64,000 bases of DNA from Limnohabitans sp. 2KL-1 (GCF_003063435.1 NZ_NESL01000004.1:124001-188000), one strand, 5' to 3'; counted from the first letter of the stretch, positions 46,611 through 58,850 are shown. Numbers and translations: made by a program. Notes: generated by a model from the letters alone, not told the origin.

Positions 46611-46887
46611 GGAGCACCTTTGTGTTGCCAGTGGCAGCGGCAGCGGCAGGCGTGTTCTGTTTGACGGCTTGGCGTTCACGCCACCAGCGTGGCACCATGC
46701 CCAACACGCCGACTACCACGCCCAGCGTGAAAGCTGAAAGCACGACCAGCACCATGGGCGCAGACCAGTAAGTGCTGAAAAAGAAGTTCACACGCGTTTC
46801 TTGCTGGTTGTTCAGCGCGAAAGCAAACAGGGTAAAAAAAACAGCGGCTTTGAGCAGCCACTGAAGTAACCGGATCAGGCGTTTCAT
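46600..46887 (-). CDS. lapA: LapA-type inner-membrane protein (DUF1049)
   Basis: 95 residues with two membrane helices (LLKAAVFFTLFAFALNNQ and APMVLVVLSAFTLGVVVG) around NFFF, the DUF1049/LapA pattern. The C-terminal PAAAAATGNTK tail is disordered. Partner of LapB in lipopolysaccharide assembly, translated as a coupled pair. Confidence 0.88.
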   Translation of the reverse strand: MKRLIRLLQWLLKAAVFFTLFAFALNNQQETRVNFFFSTYWSAPMVLVVLSAFTLGVVVGVLGMVPRWWRERQAVKQNTPAAAAATGNTKVLHGA

Positions 46888-46989
46888 GAATGGACCTCTG
46901 GGACTGAAACCATTCTAAAGGGGCACCTTGAATCGGACGGTCTGTCCATTCAAGCCAATGCGCAGTTCTTCAGAAGCACATGCAGGGCT

Positions 46990-47310
46990 TCATGGTTTTG
47001 GCGGTGCTGTGGCTGTGATGTGGCTCAAGGTACCCGCATCCACGGCCTCGCGCAGGGCTTTTCCGGGTTTGAAATGGGGAACCCGTTTTTCCGGGATTTG
47101 CACGCTCTCGCCGGAGCGGGGGTTGCGGCCGACACGAGGTGGGCGGCGGTTGATGGAAAAACTGCCAAAGCCGCGAATCTCGATGCGGTGGCCTTTGACC
47201 AGTGCATCGCTCATGGCGTCCAGCACCGTTTTGACGGCCAGTTCGGCGTCACGGTGGGTCAGCTGTGCAAAGCGGGCTGCGAGTTCTTCAACCAGATCGG
47301 AGCGGGTCAT
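46990..47310 (-). CDS. ihfB: Integration host factor beta subunit
   Basis: 106 residues of the HU/IHF family: [50 protein letters not shown] and [15 protein letters not shown]. The proline-tipped beta arm (NPRSGE) is intact. It bends DNA as a heterodimer with IHF-alpha, encoded elsewhere. Downstream of rpsA, as in most proteobacteria; the tail after [14 protein letters not shown] is slightly long. Confidence 0.94.
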   Translation of the reverse strand: MTRSDLVEELAARFAQLTHRDAELAVKTVLDAMSDALVKGHRIEIRGFGSFSINRRPPRVGRNPRSGESVQIPEKRVPHFKPGKALREAVDAGTLSHITATAPPKP

Positions 47311-47313
47311 GTG

Positions 47314-47412
47314 CGTTGGACGTTGGACGTTGGGCGTTGAGCGTTGAGCGTTGAGCGAAAAGGGCAGTTAACCCCTGCACTTCGCTCAACGTCAAACGCT
47401 CAACGCTTAACG
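47314..47412. repeat. Heptamer tandem repeat forming a large hairpin between rpsA and ihfB
   Basis: Six tandem copies of CGTTGRR (47314-47355; the last three all CGTTGAG) face two inverted copies of CGCTCAACG (47383-47391 and 47397-47406) across a 25-base loop. Several alternative stems of 9-10 bp can form. The whole intergenic space is taken up by the structure. It may attenuate or process the rpsA-ihfB transcript, and slippage in the heptamers could change its strength. Confidence 0.75.
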
Positions 47413-47418
47413 GTCACT

Positions 47419-49098
<1,680 letters not shown>

Positions 49099-49301
49099 GA
49101 AATTTCCTCATCCACAAAACAGGACTGACGAGCGCGGTATGCGTCGTTTCCAGGAGCTGACTGTGGCGGTTGGTTGTGCAGCGTGAGCTGCGGTTGGTTT
49201 CAAAAATCCACACTGCCGGTGTGCAAGCTGCACGAGGGGAGCGGCGTGGAACCTTCAATCAGCCCGCGCAGGGCGGGCCGGGTGGCCGGTGATTCAGTCT
49301 T

Positions 49302-51317
49302 TCAACCGAAAACCTGCCGACTTTGCCACCAGACCATCACCTGTTCCACCGAGGCTTCGATGGAGAGCTGCGAGTTGTCCAGTTGCAAGGCATCTTGTGC
49401 GGGCCTGAGAGGCGCAACGCTGCGGGACATGTCCCGGGCATCACGCGCTTCCAAGTCAGCGCAAAGAGCATCGATATTAGCCGAAAAACCCTTAGAAATC
49501 AATTGCTTATGCCGTCTTTCGGCGCGTTGGGCGGCGCTGGCGGTCAAAAACACCTTCAAAGGGGCGTTCGGAAAGATCACCGTGCCCATGTCGCGGCCGT
49601 CGGCCAGCAGACCCGGCAAGCGCTGGAAACTGTGTTGCAGGTCGACCAAAGCATCTCGCACGGCGGGCAAGACGGACACCTTGGAGGCGTTCATGCCGCC
49701 TTGTTCGCTGCGGATCGCATCGGTTACGTCCACGCCGTCCAGCAAGACCTGCTCGCCTTCAAAACGCACGGGCAGGCTGCGGGCCAGGTTGGCGATGGCG
49801 GCTTCGTCGGCGGCTTCGAGCGTCAGGCCCGCTTGCAAAGCTGCGTAAGCCGTCACGCGGTAGAGTGCACCCGAGTCCAGGTAGTGGTACCCGAGCTGGG
49901 CGGCCACCCGGCTGGCGAGCGTGCCCTTGCCCGATGCGGTGGGGCCGTCGATGCAGATGACCGGGATGTTGGTGGCTGCCGTGTGCGCCACCGAGAACAA
50001 AGCCTCGAAGTAGTCCGGGAAGGTCTTGGCCACGCACTTGGGGTCTTCGATGCGCACCGGGACCTGATCGGGATTGAAGGTGGCCAGTGAGAAACACATG
50101 GCCACGCGGTGGTCGTCGTAAGTGTGGATGCTGGCGCGTTGCCACTTTCCAGCAGGCAGAGGGTGAATGGTGATCCAGTCCGGGCCTTCTTCGACGGTGG
50201 CTCCCAGCTTGCGGCTTTCGGCGGCCATGGCCACGATGCGGTCGGTTTCTTTCACGCGCCAGCTGGCGATGTTGCGCAGCGTGGTCGGGCCGTCGGCATA
50301 GAGCGCCATCACAGCCAGCGTCATGGCGGCATCGGGGATGTGGTTGCAGTCGAGGGTGATGCCTTTGAGGGGCCAGGCACCGCGCTGGATTTCCAGCCAA
50401 TTGGGACCGCTGGTGATCATTGCGCCCATTTGCGCTGCCGCGTCCATGAAGCGGATGTCACCCTGGATCGAGTCGGCACCCACGCCCTGGATGCGGATGC
50501 CTTTGCCTTGGGAGCCTTTAGAAGGATCGCCTGCGGCAATGGCCCCCAGCGCAATGAAATAGCTGGCCGAAGACGCATCGGCTTCGACGTGTATGCTGCC
50601 GGGCGACTGGTAGCGGCTGCCTGCGGGAATCACAAAGCGTTCCCAGCCCTGACGCTCCACGGCAATGCCGTAGCGCGCCAGCAGGTTGAGCGTGATCTCA
50701 ATGTAGGGCTTGCTGATGAGTTCGCCGACCACCTCGATGGTGATGGCGCGGTCCTGCGCTGCCAGCGGCAAGGCCATCAGCAGCGCCGTGAGGAACTGGC
50801 TGGATACATCGCCGCGCACGGGGATGGGCTTGTCGAGCTGGAGTGTGGGCTGCCGCACACGAAGCGGCGGGAAACCTTCGTTGCCCAGGTAGTCGATCGC
50901 GCAGCCGAGTTCGCGCAGGGCGTCTACCAGGTCGCCAATCGGGCGTTCGTGCATGCGGGGCACGCCTTTGAGCGTGAAGTCGCCGCCCTTCACGGCCAAT
51001 GCCGCTGTGAGCGGACGCATGGCCGTGCCCGCGTTGCCCATGAAAAATTCAATGGCCTCGGTGGGCCAGGCGCGGCCGCCCAGCCCGGTGATGGTCACCG
51101 TGGTGCCTTTTACCTCGACGCCGCAGCCCAGTTGGCGCAGTGCGGCCAGCATCACACGGGTGTCGTCCGAGTCCAGCAGGTCGTGGACCACGGTGGTGCC
51201 TTGGCACAGGGCCGAGAGCAGCAGCACGCGGTTGGAGATGCTTTTGGAGCCGGGCAGGGTGACGGTGCCGGACGCGCCTTGCAGCGCGGGGAGGTCAAGG
51301 AAGGCGGTGGAGAACAT
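49302..51317 (-). CDS. aroA: Bifunctional EPSP synthase / cytidylate kinase fusion
   Basis: 671 residues, one unbroken frame. Residues 1 to about 437 are 5-enolpyruvylshikimate-3-phosphate synthase: [35 protein letters not shown] and [15 protein letters not shown]. From about 448 the chain continues as cytidylate kinase: [22 protein letters not shown] (P-loop), [16 protein letters not shown] and [13 protein letters not shown]. In most bacteria aroA and cmk are separate neighbours; here the joint is [11 protein letters not shown]. It links the shikimate pathway and CMP/dCMP phosphorylation in one polypeptide, within the tyrA-aroA-cmk-rpsA order. Confidence 0.95.
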   Translation of the reverse strand: MFSTAFLDLPALQGASGTVTLPGSKSISNRVLLLSALCQGTTVVHDLLDSDDTRVMLAALRQLGCGVEVKGTTVTITGLGGRAWPTEAIEFFMGNAGTAMRPLTAALAVKGGDFTLKGVPRMHERPIGDLVDALRELGCAIDYLGNEGFPPLRVRQPTLQLDKPIPVRGDVSSQFLTALLMALPLAAQDRAITIEVVGELISKPYIEITLNLLARYGIAVERQGWERFVIPAGSRYQSPGSIHVEADASSASYFIALGAIAAGDPSKGSQGKGIRIQGVGADSIQGDIRFMDAAAQMGAMITSGPNWLEIQRGAWPLKGITLDCNHIPDAAMTLAVMALYADGPTTLRNIASWRVKETDRIVAMAAESRKLGATVEEGPDWITIHPLPAGKWQRASIHTYDDHRVAMCFSLATFNPDQVPVRIEDPKCVAKTFPDYFEALFSVAHTAATNIPVICIDGPTASGKGTLASRVAAQLGYHYLDSGALYRVTAYAALQAGLTLEAADEAAIANLARSLPVRFEGEQVLLDGVDVTDAIRSEQGGMNASKVSVLPAVRDALVDLQHSFQRLPGLLADGRDMGTVIFPNAPLKVFLTASAAQRAERRHKQLISKGFSANIDALCADLEARDARDMSRSVAPLRPAQDALQLDNSQLSIEASVEQVMVWWQSRQVFG

Positions 51318-51362
51318 GGTTTTAACGTGAAAGCGCCTTCAGGGTGCAGCTGTTGCGCACCT

Positions 51363-52268
51363 TCATGAAGGCTGGGTTTCAGAAGCTTTGTTGCAGGCGT
51401 TGCCCGCTTGCAGTGTCCAGGCCGAGCGCACGCCACTGGCTTGTTCGATCAGCTGTTGCAACGCCGGGGTGTTGCCCTGTTTCAGGCTGGTTTCAAATTG
51501 CTCAAGTGCAGCGCGAAAGTGGGCGATCTGGGTCAGCACTTCGGCGTGGTTGGCGCTCAAGATGTCGCGCCAGACGGCCGGGTCGCTGGCCGCGATGCGC
51601 GAAAAATCCCGAAAACCCGGCCCCGCCATGTCCAGAAAGGCCGCGCCCTGGGGTTGGGCGGTCAGGGCGTTGATGGCGGCAAACGCCAGCAGGTGGGGCA
51701 GGTGGCTGACGGCGGCAAAGGTGGCGTCGTGGGCCTCGGGCGTGAGGGTGCTGACATGGCTGCCGATGGCCGTCCAAACCTCGTGCGCGGTGTGCAGGCG
51801 GTGGATGCCCGTGGTCGGCAGCGGGGTGAGGATGGTGCGCCGGTTCTGGTACAGGCTGGCCTCGGCGTGTTCGATGCCTGCGACTTCCTTGCCCGCAATC
51901 GGGTGTGCGGGCACGAAGCAGGGCAGGCGGTCACCTAAAGCGGCTCGGGCCGCAGCGATCACATCGGATTTGGTGGAACCCACATCCATCAGCAGGGCCT
52001 GCGGTGCCAGTGACTCTTGCAGGGCGGCAAAACTGCTGTGCATCGCGCCCACGGGCACGGCCAGCAGCACCAGGTCTGCGCCTTGCACGGCCTCGGCCAC
52101 GCTGGTGCAGGCCTGGTCAATGACCCCGAGTTCGACGGCGCGTTGTCGGGTTTTGTCGGAGGCGCTGAAGCCGGTGATGTGCTGCACCAGGCCGGCTTTG
52201 CGCAAGGCGAGCGCAAACGAGCCGCCCATCAGGCCGCAGCCGATCAGGGCCAGGCGTTGGAACTTCAT
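51363..52268 (-). CDS. tyrA: Prephenate dehydrogenase
   Basis: 301 residues from ATG 52268; the longer frame to 52355 runs inside pheA. NAD-binding ALIGCGLMGGSFALALRKAG, AVPVGAMHSSFA, LMDVGSTKSDVIAAA and the catalytic-region FVPAHPIAGKEVAG. It oxidatively decarboxylates prephenate toward tyrosine (or arogenate; the specificity is not readable). It starts 7 bases after the pheA stop. Confidence 0.94.
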   Translation of the reverse strand: MKFQRLALIGCGLMGGSFALALRKAGLVQHITGFSASDKTRQRAVELGVIDQACTSVAEAVQGADLVLLAVPVGAMHSSFAALQESLAPQALLMDVGSTKSDVIAAARAALGDRLPCFVPAHPIAGKEVAGIEHAEASLYQNRRTILTPLPTTGIHRLHTAHEVWTAIGSHVSTLTPEAHDATFAAVSHLPHLLAFAAINALTAQPQGAAFLDMAGPGFRDFSRIAASDPAVWRDILSANHAEVLTQIAHFRAALEQFETSLKQGNTPALQQLIEQASGVRSAWTLQAGNACNKASETQPS

Positions 52269-52275
52269 GGGCAGA

Positions 52276-53376
52276 TTATTCAGAAACCGGGTAAGAGCCC
52301 AGCACCTTGTAGAACGCGCACAGGCCTTGCAGCTCTTGCAGGGCAGCCGCCACATGGGGCTCGCTGATGTGGCCTTGCAGGTCGATGTAGAAGTAATACT
52401 CCCACTGACCCGATTTGGCGGGTCGTGACTCGAAGCGGGTCATGGACACGCCGTTGTTTTTGAGCGGCACCAACAGATCGTGCACCGCGCCCGGGCGGTT
52501 GGGCACCGACACCACGAGGCTGGTGCAGTCCTTGCCCGATGCCGGGGGCGTGGCCAGGGTTTGCGGAAGGGCGATCACGGCAAAGCGGGTGCGGTTGAAG
52601 GCTTCGTCCTGGATGGCGTGGTGCACGATGTGCAAGCCAAACTGGCTGGCCGCACGTTCGCTGGCCAAAGCGGCCCAGGCCGGGTTGGTGGCCGCCAGGC
52701 GCGCGCCTTCGGCATTGCTGGAAACAGCGCGGCGCTCCACATGCGGCAGGTGTTTGGACAGCCAACCCTGACATTGGGCGAGGGCCTGGGGGTGGGCCAT
52801 CACGACTTCGATGCCTGCGTCCGAGTTGAGCTGGCGCAGCAAGTTAAAGCGCACCTGCAGGCTGACTTCGCCCACCACATGCACAGGCGAGCGCAAGAAC
52901 AGATCCAGCGAGCGGGCCACAACACCTTCGGTGGAGTTTTCCATGCCGACCACGCCGTACTGGGCTGTGCCTGCGGCGGTGGCGTGGAAGACTTCGTCGA
53001 AGTTGGCGCAGTAAATCAGGTTGGCGGCGCTGCCAAAAAATTCGATGGCCGCTTGCTCGCAGAATGTGCCTTGCGGGCCGAGCACCGCCACGCGCTGAGG
53101 GGCTTCCAGCGCCAGGCAAGCCGACATGATTTCGCGCCAGATGGAGGCCACGTGTTCGTTTTTGAGCGGGCCGGGGTTGGCTTGGGTGATCTTGTCGATC
53201 ACTTGCGCCACGCGGTCGGGACGAAAGAAGGGCGATCCTTCGGCGCGTTTGATTTCGCCCACTTGCTCGGCCACATGGGCACGTTGGTTCAGCAGGCTCA
53301 GCAGTTGTTTGTCCAGCGCGTCAATTTGCACGCGCAGGGCACCCAGGGCATCCGACTGAATGGGTTGTTGGCTCAT
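52276..53376 (-). CDS. pheA: Chorismate mutase / prephenate dehydratase (P-protein)
   Basis: 366 residues: AroQ chorismate mutase (1-90, LRVQIDALDKQLLSLLNQRAH), prephenate dehydratase (about 95-275, VAVLGPQGTFCEQAA and VVGMENSTEGVV) and an ACT regulatory domain (about 290-366, SLVVSVPNRPGAVHDLL, FESRPAKSGQWEYYFYID) for phenylalanine feedback. Complete. Between serC and tyrA; the hisC-type aminotransferase often found here is absent. Confidence 0.95.
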   Translation of the reverse strand: MSQQPIQSDALGALRVQIDALDKQLLSLLNQRAHVAEQVGEIKRAEGSPFFRPDRVAQVIDKITQANPGPLKNEHVASIWREIMSACLALEAPQRVAVLGPQGTFCEQAAIEFFGSAANLIYCANFDEVFHATAAGTAQYGVVGMENSTEGVVARSLDLFLRSPVHVVGEVSLQVRFNLLRQLNSDAGIEVVMAHPQALAQCQGWLSKHLPHVERRAVSSNAEGARLAATNPAWAALASERAASQFGLHIVHHAIQDEAFNRTRFAVIALPQTLATPPASGKDCTSLVVSVPNRPGAVHDLLVPLKNNGVSMTRFESRPAKSGQWEYYFYIDLQGHISEPHVAAALQELQGLCAFYKVLGSYPVSE

Positions 53377-53405
53377 GTCCGCAAGTCTCTTTCTGGCGGC
53401 CTGGT

Positions 53406-54497
53406 TCAGGCCTGTTTTTTTTCAAATTCGCGCATGTAGGCCACCAGGGCTTGTACGCCTTCAAGGGGCATGGCGTTATAAATGCTGGCGCGCATGCCGC
53501 CCACCGATTTGTGGCCCTTGAGTTGCAGCAGACCCGCGGCTTTGGCCCCCGCCAGGAAGGCGTCGTTGCGCGACTCGTCGCGCAAAAAGAAGGGCACGTT
53601 CATGCGCGAGCGGCAGTTGTGGGCCACTTTGTTGACGTAAAAGCCGGAGCTGTCAAGGAAGTCGTACAGCAGCTGCGCTTTGGCGATGTTGGTCTGCTCC
53701 ATGGCGGCAATGCCGCCGTTTTTCTTGAGCCACTGGAACACCAGCCCGGCGATGTAAATGCTGTAAGTCGGGGGGGTGTTGTACATCGACTGGTTGTCGG
53801 CCACCAGTTTGTAGTCGAAAGCGCTGGGGCAATGGGGCAGGGCGTGGCCGATCAGGTCTTCGCGCACGATGACCAAGGTCAGACCCGCTGGGCCGAGGTT
53901 TTTTTGTGCTCCGCCAAAAGCCAGACCTACGCGTGACCAGTCCACAGTGCGCGAGGCGACATGCGAGGAAAAGTCCACCACCAGAGGTGCATTGCAACCC
54001 AGGGCTTTGAGGTCGGGCAGTTCGTGAAACTCCACGCCATGGATGGTTTCATTGCCGCAGATGTGCACGTATCGGCTGTCGGGGCCGATTTGCCAGGATG
54101 CCGGGTTGGGCAAGGTGGTGAAGTCATCGGCTTGCGCGCTGGCGGCGACGCGGGCTTGCCCGTACTTGCCGGCTTCCTTGAGTGACTTCTGGCTCCAGCT
54201 GCCTGTCAGCACAAAGTCCATGGCCCCGCCTTGCGACAGGTTCAAGGGCACGATGGCGTTTTCAGCCAAGCCACCGCCTTGCATGAACAAAATCTTGAAG
54301 TGGGCAGGTACGGCCAGCAATTCACGCAGATCCGCTTCGGCCTGCTCGTAGATGCTGATGAATTCCTTGCCCCGGTGACTCATTTCCATCACGCTCATGC
54401 CCGAGCCGTGCCAGTCGAGCATCTCTGCAGCGGCTTGTTGAAGCACAGCCTCGGGCATCACGGCGGGACCCGCCGAAAAGTTGAAAGCGCGCCCCAT
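53406..54497 (-). CDS. serC: Phosphoserine aminotransferase
   Basis: 363 residues from ATG 54497 ([19 protein letters not shown]). PLP enzyme for serine and pyridoxine synthesis; the PLP lysine lies in [20 protein letters not shown]. Other signs are [28 protein letters not shown] and [11 protein letters not shown]. It starts 3 bases after the gyrA stop, so the two are translated in sequence. Confidence 0.95.
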   Translation of the reverse strand: MGRAFNFSAGPAVMPEAVLQQAAAEMLDWHGSGMSVMEMSHRGKEFISIYEQAEADLRELLAVPAHFKILFMQGGGLAENAIVPLNLSQGGAMDFVLTGSWSQKSLKEAGKYGQARVAASAQADDFTTLPNPASWQIGPDSRYVHICGNETIHGVEFHELPDLKALGCNAPLVVDFSSHVASRTVDWSRVGLAFGGAQKNLGPAGLTLVIVREDLIGHALPHCPSAFDYKLVADNQSMYNTPPTYSIYIAGLVFQWLKKNGGIAAMEQTNIAKAQLLYDFLDSSGFYVNKVAHNCRSRMNVPFFLRDESRNDAFLAGAKAAGLLQLKGHKSVGGMRASIYNAMPLEGVQALVAYMREFEKKQA

Positions 54498-54500
54498 CAC

Positions 54501-57152
54501 TTATTCCGCTGCAGTTGCGCCGTCGTCCGGTGTGGCATCGCCATCAACCGCATCGCCTTCGGGCACATTCGCATCGTTTTCGACAATGCGTTGCAAGCCG
54601 GACAGCTTGGCACCTTCGTCCAGACCAATCAAGGTCACGCCTTGTGTGGCACGGCCGAGTTCGCGGATTTCGGCCACGCGGGTGCGCACCAGAACGCCAG
54701 TATCGGTGATCAGCATGATTTCATCATCGGCATGCACCAAGGTGGCTGCCACCACTTTGCCGTTGCGCTCGGATTGCTGGATGGCGATCATGCCCTTGGT
54801 GCCACGGCCATGACGGGTGTATTCCGCAATCGAGGTGCGTTTGCCGTAGCCGTTTTCGGTGGCCGTCAGCACGCTTTGTGTTTCGTCACCCGCCACCAGC
54901 ATGGCGATCACGCTCTGGCTTTCTTCGATCATCATGCCGCGCACGCCACGGGCGCTGCGGCCCAGCGGGCGCACATCGTTTTCGTCAAAGCGCACGGCCT
55001 TGCCGCCGTCGCTGAACAGCATCACGTCGTGCTGGCCGTCGGTCAGGGCTGCACCGATCAAAAAGTCGCCTTCGTCGAGGTTGACGGCAATGATGCCGCC
55101 CTTGCGTGGGTTTGAAAATTCGTCCAGCGAGGTCTTCTTGACCGTGCCCATGGAGGTGGCCATGAAAACGTACTGGTTTTCGGGGAAGGTGCGCGCTTCG
55201 CCAGTCAGGGCCAGCACCACGTTGATCTTCTCGCCCTCTTGCAACGGGAACATGTTGACGATGGGGCGACCGCGTGAGCCACGCGAACCCGCAGGCACTT
55301 CCCAGACCTTGAGCCAGTAAAGACGGCCCCGGTTCGAGAAGCACAGCAAATAGTCGTGTGTGTTGGCGATGAACAGCTGGTCGATCCAGTCGTCTTCTTT
55401 GGTGACGGCGGCTTGCTTGCCGCGACCACCGCGTTTTTGTGAGCGGTATTCACTCAGGGGCTGGCTCTTGATGTAGCCACTGTGTGAAAGCGTGACCACC
55501 ATGTCGGTGGGGGTGATCAGGTCTTCGGTCGAGAGGTCTTGCGCGCTGTGCTCGATCTCGCTGCGGCGTGCGCCGATTTTGGTCTGACCGAATTCCTGGC
55601 GCACGGTGCCCAGCTCGTCACCAATGATGGTCGACACACGCTCGGGCTTGGCCAGGATGTCCAGCAGGTCTTCGATCTCAGACATGACCTCTTTGTATTC
55701 CGCGACGATCTTGTCTTGTTCCAGGCCGGTCAGACGTTGCAGGCGCATCTGCAAAATTTCTTGCGCTTGTGTGTCCGACAGGCGATACAGGCCGTCCTGG
55801 CCCATGCCGTATTCGCGCTCGAGACCTTCGGGACGGTAGTCGTCGGCGTTGATGACCGAGCCGTCATCGCGTGCGCGGGTCAGCATGGTGCGCACCATCT
55901 GGCTGTCCCAGGCTCGGGTCATCAACTCGGCCTTGGCCACGGGGGGAGTGGGCGCGCCGCGGATGATCGCGATGAAATCGTCGATGTTGGCCAAAGCCAC
56001 GGCCAGGCCTTCCAGCACATGGCCGCGGTCGCGCGCTTTGCGCAGCTCGAACACCGTGCGACGTGTCACCACTTCGCGGCGGTGCTGCAGGAAGACCTGG
56101 ATCAGGTCTTTCAGGTTGCAGAGCTTGGGCTGGCCGTCGATCAGGGCCACCATGTTCATGCCAAAGGTGTCTTGCAGCTGGGTCTGCTTGTACAGGTTGT
56201 TCAGCACCACCTCGGGCACCGCACCGCGCTTGAGCTCGATCACCAAGCGCATGCCCGACTTGTCGGACTCGTCCTGGATGTGGCTGATGTCCTCGATTTT
56301 CTTCTCGTGCACCAGCTCGGCCATGCGCTCTTGCAGGGTCTTCTTGTTGACCTGGTAGGGCAACTCGTCGACCACGATGCACTGGCGCTGGCCTTTGTCG
56401 ATGTCCTCAAAGTGGCACTTGGCACGCATCACCACGCGGCCGCGCCCGGTACGGTAGCCTTCTTTGACGCCGGTCATCCCGTAAATGATGGCGCCCGTCG
56501 GGAAGTCGGGCGCAGGCACGATTTCCATCAGTTCGTCGATGGACGCTTCAGGGTTGCGCAGCAAGTGCAGGCAGGCGTCCACCACCTCGTTCAGGTTGTG
56601 TGGGGGGATGTTGGTGGCCATGCCCACGGCAATACCGCCCGAGCCGTTGATCAACAAGTTGGGCAGGCGCGAAGGCAGGACCAGGGGTTCTTTTTCAGAG
56701 CCGTCGTAGTTGGGGCCGAAGTCGACGGTTTCCTTGTCGATGTCGCCCAGCATCTCGTGGGCGATCTTGGCCAATCGAATTTCGGTGTAACGCATCGCCG
56801 CCGCGTTGTCGCCGTCCACCGAGCCGAAGTTACCTTGGCCATCCACCAACATGTGGCGCATCGAGAAGTCTTGCGCCATGCGAACGATGGTGTCGTACAC
56901 CGACTGGTCGCCGTGTGGGTGGTATTTACCGATCACGTCACCCACGATACGGGCCGACTTTTTGTAAGGGCGGTTCCAGTCGTTGTTGAGCTCGTGCATG
57001 GCAAACAAAACCCGGCGGTGCACGGGCTTGAGGCCATCGCGTGCATCAGGCAGTGCGCGGCCCACGATCACGCTCATGGCGTAATCGAGGTAGCTGCGCC
57101 GCATTTCCTCTTCCAGACTGATGGGCAGTGTTTCTTTGGCGAACTGGGTCAT
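54501..57152 (-). CDS. gyrA: DNA gyrase subunit A
   Basis: 883 residues. Catalytic Tyr122 in [11 protein letters not shown] has the same number as in E. coli. The quinolone-resistance region reads [19 protein letters not shown], so position 83 is Gln (codon CAG) instead of Ser, and position 87 is Asp. The C-terminal beta-pinwheel carries the GyrA-box QKRGGRGK. It introduces negative supercoils with GyrB. First gene of the gyrA-serC-pheA-tyrA-aroA/cmk-rpsA-ihfB-lapAB cluster, divergent from the OmpA gene. Confidence 0.97.
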   Translation of the reverse strand: MTQFAKETLPISLEEEMRRSYLDYAMSVIVGRALPDARDGLKPVHRRVLFAMHELNNDWNRPYKKSARIVGDVIGKYHPHGDQSVYDTIVRMAQDFSMRHMLVDGQGNFGSVDGDNAAAMRYTEIRLAKIAHEMLGDIDKETVDFGPNYDGSEKEPLVLPSRLPNLLINGSGGIAVGMATNIPPHNLNEVVDACLHLLRNPEASIDELMEIVPAPDFPTGAIIYGMTGVKEGYRTGRGRVVMRAKCHFEDIDKGQRQCIVVDELPYQVNKKTLQERMAELVHEKKIEDISHIQDESDKSGMRLVIELKRGAVPEVVLNNLYKQTQLQDTFGMNMVALIDGQPKLCNLKDLIQVFLQHRREVVTRRTVFELRKARDRGHVLEGLAVALANIDDFIAIIRGAPTPPVAKAELMTRAWDSQMVRTMLTRARDDGSVINADDYRPEGLEREYGMGQDGLYRLSDTQAQEILQMRLQRLTGLEQDKIVAEYKEVMSEIEDLLDILAKPERVSTIIGDELGTVRQEFGQTKIGARRSEIEHSAQDLSTEDLITPTDMVVTLSHSGYIKSQPLSEYRSQKRGGRGKQAAVTKEDDWIDQLFIANTHDYLLCFSNRGRLYWLKVWEVPAGSRGSRGRPIVNMFPLQEGEKINVVLALTGEARTFPENQYVFMATSMGTVKKTSLDEFSNPRKGGIIAVNLDEGDFLIGAALTDGQHDVMLFSDGGKAVRFDENDVRPLGRSARGVRGMMIEESQSVIAMLVAGDETQSVLTATENGYGKRTSIAEYTRHGRGTKGMIAIQQSERNGKVVAATLVHADDEIMLITDTGVLVRTRVAEIRELGRATQGVTLIGLDEGAKLSGLQRIVENDANVPEGDAVDGDATPDDGATAAE

Positions 57153-57383
57153 ATAGGGCGGGAAGGGTGACGCGGTGTAAACCTGTCATTTTAGGTGCAA
57201 GCGGGTGTAGCGTCCATGCAACATTTGTTGTGCATTTGAACGATGGCTTTTCCTGTCAGTCTTGCATTTGACAGAGTCCCCCCTTGTCTATGGCACAATA
57301 AAACTCAACGCAGCGGGTGACGGTCATCCGCAGCGTCATTTTTTCGCAGCGAGGCTGCGGCTTTATCCCTCAAGAGGAAGACC

Positions 57384-58040
57384 ATGAAGAAACTGAACAA
57401 AGTGGCGATGTTGTTGGCCTCCGCAGCTCTCGCAACCGCCGCTGGCGCGCAAACCATCGACAACTGGCGCAACGGATCCGGCGAGCTGGTTTGGAAAAAC
57501 GGTACCCAAGAGCTGTGCTGGCGTGATGCCAACTGGACACCTGCAACCGCCGCTGCTGGTTGCGATGGTGCCATCGTTGCACCCAAAGCTGCTCCAGCAC
57601 CTGCCGCACCCGCTCCCAAGCCTGCTGCAGCGCCTGCACCAGCTCCCAAGGCAGCTGCTCCAGCACCTGCTCCAGCAGCCGCCACCAAGGTGACTTACGC
57701 AGCTGACGCCTTCTTCGACTTCGACAAGTCGGTCCTCAAGGCCGAAGGCAAAGCCAAACTGGACGATCTGGTTGGCAAAGTCAAGGGCATCAACCTGGAA
57801 GTCATCATCGCTGTGGGTCACACTGACTCCATCGGTACCGATGCTTACAACCAGAAGCTGTCTGTCAAGCGCGCTGACTCTGTGAAAGCCTATCTGGTCT
57901 CCAAAGGCATTGAGAAGAACCGTGTTTACACCGAAGGCAAAGGCGAGAAGCAGCCTGTGGCCGACAACAAGACTTCTGCTGGCCGTTCGAAGAATCGCCG
58001 CGTGGAAATCGAAGTGGTGGGTACACGCTCTAACAAGTAA
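57384..58040 (+). CDS. OmpA-family peptidoglycan-binding outer-membrane protein
   Basis: 218 residues. Signal peptide MKKLNKVAMLLASAALATAAG, cleaved near GA-QT. A ~45-residue cysteine-containing N-terminal piece (WRNGSGELVWKNGTQELCWRD) is followed by a Pro-Ala-Lys linker and an OmpA C-terminal domain (FFDFDKSVLKAEGKAKLDDL, VGHTDSIGTDAYNQKLSVKRA, NRRVEIEV) that binds peptidoglycan. It has no OmpA beta-barrel, a common layout in Burkholderiales. The agaggaag site and a long leader with a small hairpin (57345-57359) suggest strong expression. Monocistronic, with a terminator. Confidence 0.92.
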   Translation: MKKLNKVAMLLASAALATAAGAQTIDNWRNGSGELVWKNGTQELCWRDANWTPATAAAGCDGAIVAPKAAPAPAAPAPKPAAAPAPAPKAAAPAPAPAAATKVTYAADAFFDFDKSVLKAEGKAKLDDLVGKVKGINLEVIIAVGHTDSIGTDAYNQKLSVKRADSVKAYLVSKGIEKNRVYTEGKGEKQPVADNKTSAGRSKNRRVEIEVVGTRSNK

Positions 58041-58058
58041 TCCTTCACCGGATCACGC

Positions 58059-58086
58059 AAAAAGCCCCAGCAATGGGGCTTTTTTT
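58059..58086 (+). terminator. Terminator of the ompA-like gene
   Basis: AAAAAGCCCC-AGCAAT-GGGGCTTTTTT, a textbook hairpin with a U tract, 18 bases after the stop. Confidence 0.92.
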
Positions 58087-58132
58087 CGTCCCCACTTTGT
58101 TGTCATGGGTGGTTTGACCGACAATTCAGGCC

Positions 58133-58843
58133 ATGAATTCATCTGCTTCTAACGTTGATCCGGCCGAACTGGCCAAATTTTCCGATTTGGCTCACCGCTG
58201 GTGGGACCCTGAAAGCGAATTCCGTCCCCTGCACCAGATCAATCCCCTGCGCTTGGAATGGATCCACGGCCTGGTGCCGTTAACGGGCTTGAATGTGCTG
58301 GATGTCGGATGCGGTGGCGGCATCCTGGCCGATGCAATGGCGCGTAAAGGCGCCCAGGTTTTGGGCATTGATCTGGCCACCAAATCCCTCAAAGTAGCTC
58401 AGTTGCACGCGCTCGAAGCCGGTACCAAGGGCATTCAATACCGTGAAATCAGTGCCGAAGCCCTCGCGGCTGAACAACCGGCGCAATTTGACGTGGTCAC
58501 TTGCATGGAAATGCTGGAGCATGTGCCCGATCCGGCCTCGGTGGTGAAAGCCTGTGCGCAAATGGTCAAACCCGGCGGCTGGGTGTTCTTTTCAACCCTC
58601 AACCGCAATCCGAAATCATTTTTGTTTGCCATTGTGGGGGCAGAGTACATCCTCAAGTTGCTGCCCAAAGGCACCCACGAATTTGCTCGTCTCATCAAAC
58701 CCAGTGAGCTCAGTGCCTGGGCGCGTGAAGCTGGACTGAATGCCCAAGGTTTCAAGGGCATGGAATACAACCCGTTCACCAAGCGCTACTGGCTCAGCCA
58801 GGACACCAGCGTGAACTATCTGCTGGCGTGCCGCAAAGGCTGA
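58133..58843 (+). CDS. ubiG: Ubiquinone biosynthesis O-methyltransferase
   Basis: 236 residues. SAM motif [21 protein letters not shown]-terminal [29 protein letters not shown] typical of UbiG/COQ3, and [14 protein letters not shown]. It performs both O-methylations of the ubiquinone ring. It is followed 7 bases later by gph; the ubiG-gph pair is common in proteobacteria. Confidence 0.95.
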   Translation: MNSSASNVDPAELAKFSDLAHRWWDPESEFRPLHQINPLRLEWIHGLVPLTGLNVLDVGCGGGILADAMARKGAQVLGIDLATKSLKVAQLHALEAGTKGIQYREISAEALAAEQPAQFDVVTCMEMLEHVPDPASVVKACAQMVKPGGWVFFSTLNRNPKSFLFAIVGAEYILKLLPKGTHEFARLIKPSELSAWAREAGLNAQGFKGMEYNPFTKRYWLSQDTSVNYLLACRKG

Positions 58844-58850
58844 CGAACCC

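Noticed and set aside
47314..47412. Heptamer repeats considered as a CRISPR array
   Set aside because: Units are 7 bases and contiguous with no spacers; no cas genes are present in the window.
55539..57170. 543-codon plus-strand frame opposite gyrA
   Set aside because: Antisense shadow; His/Val/Asp-rich and without homology.
57260..57300. TTGACA (57268) with CACAAT (57294) as an ompA promoter
   Set aside because: The 20-base spacer is too long for a confident sigma-70 promoter; not listed as a feature.
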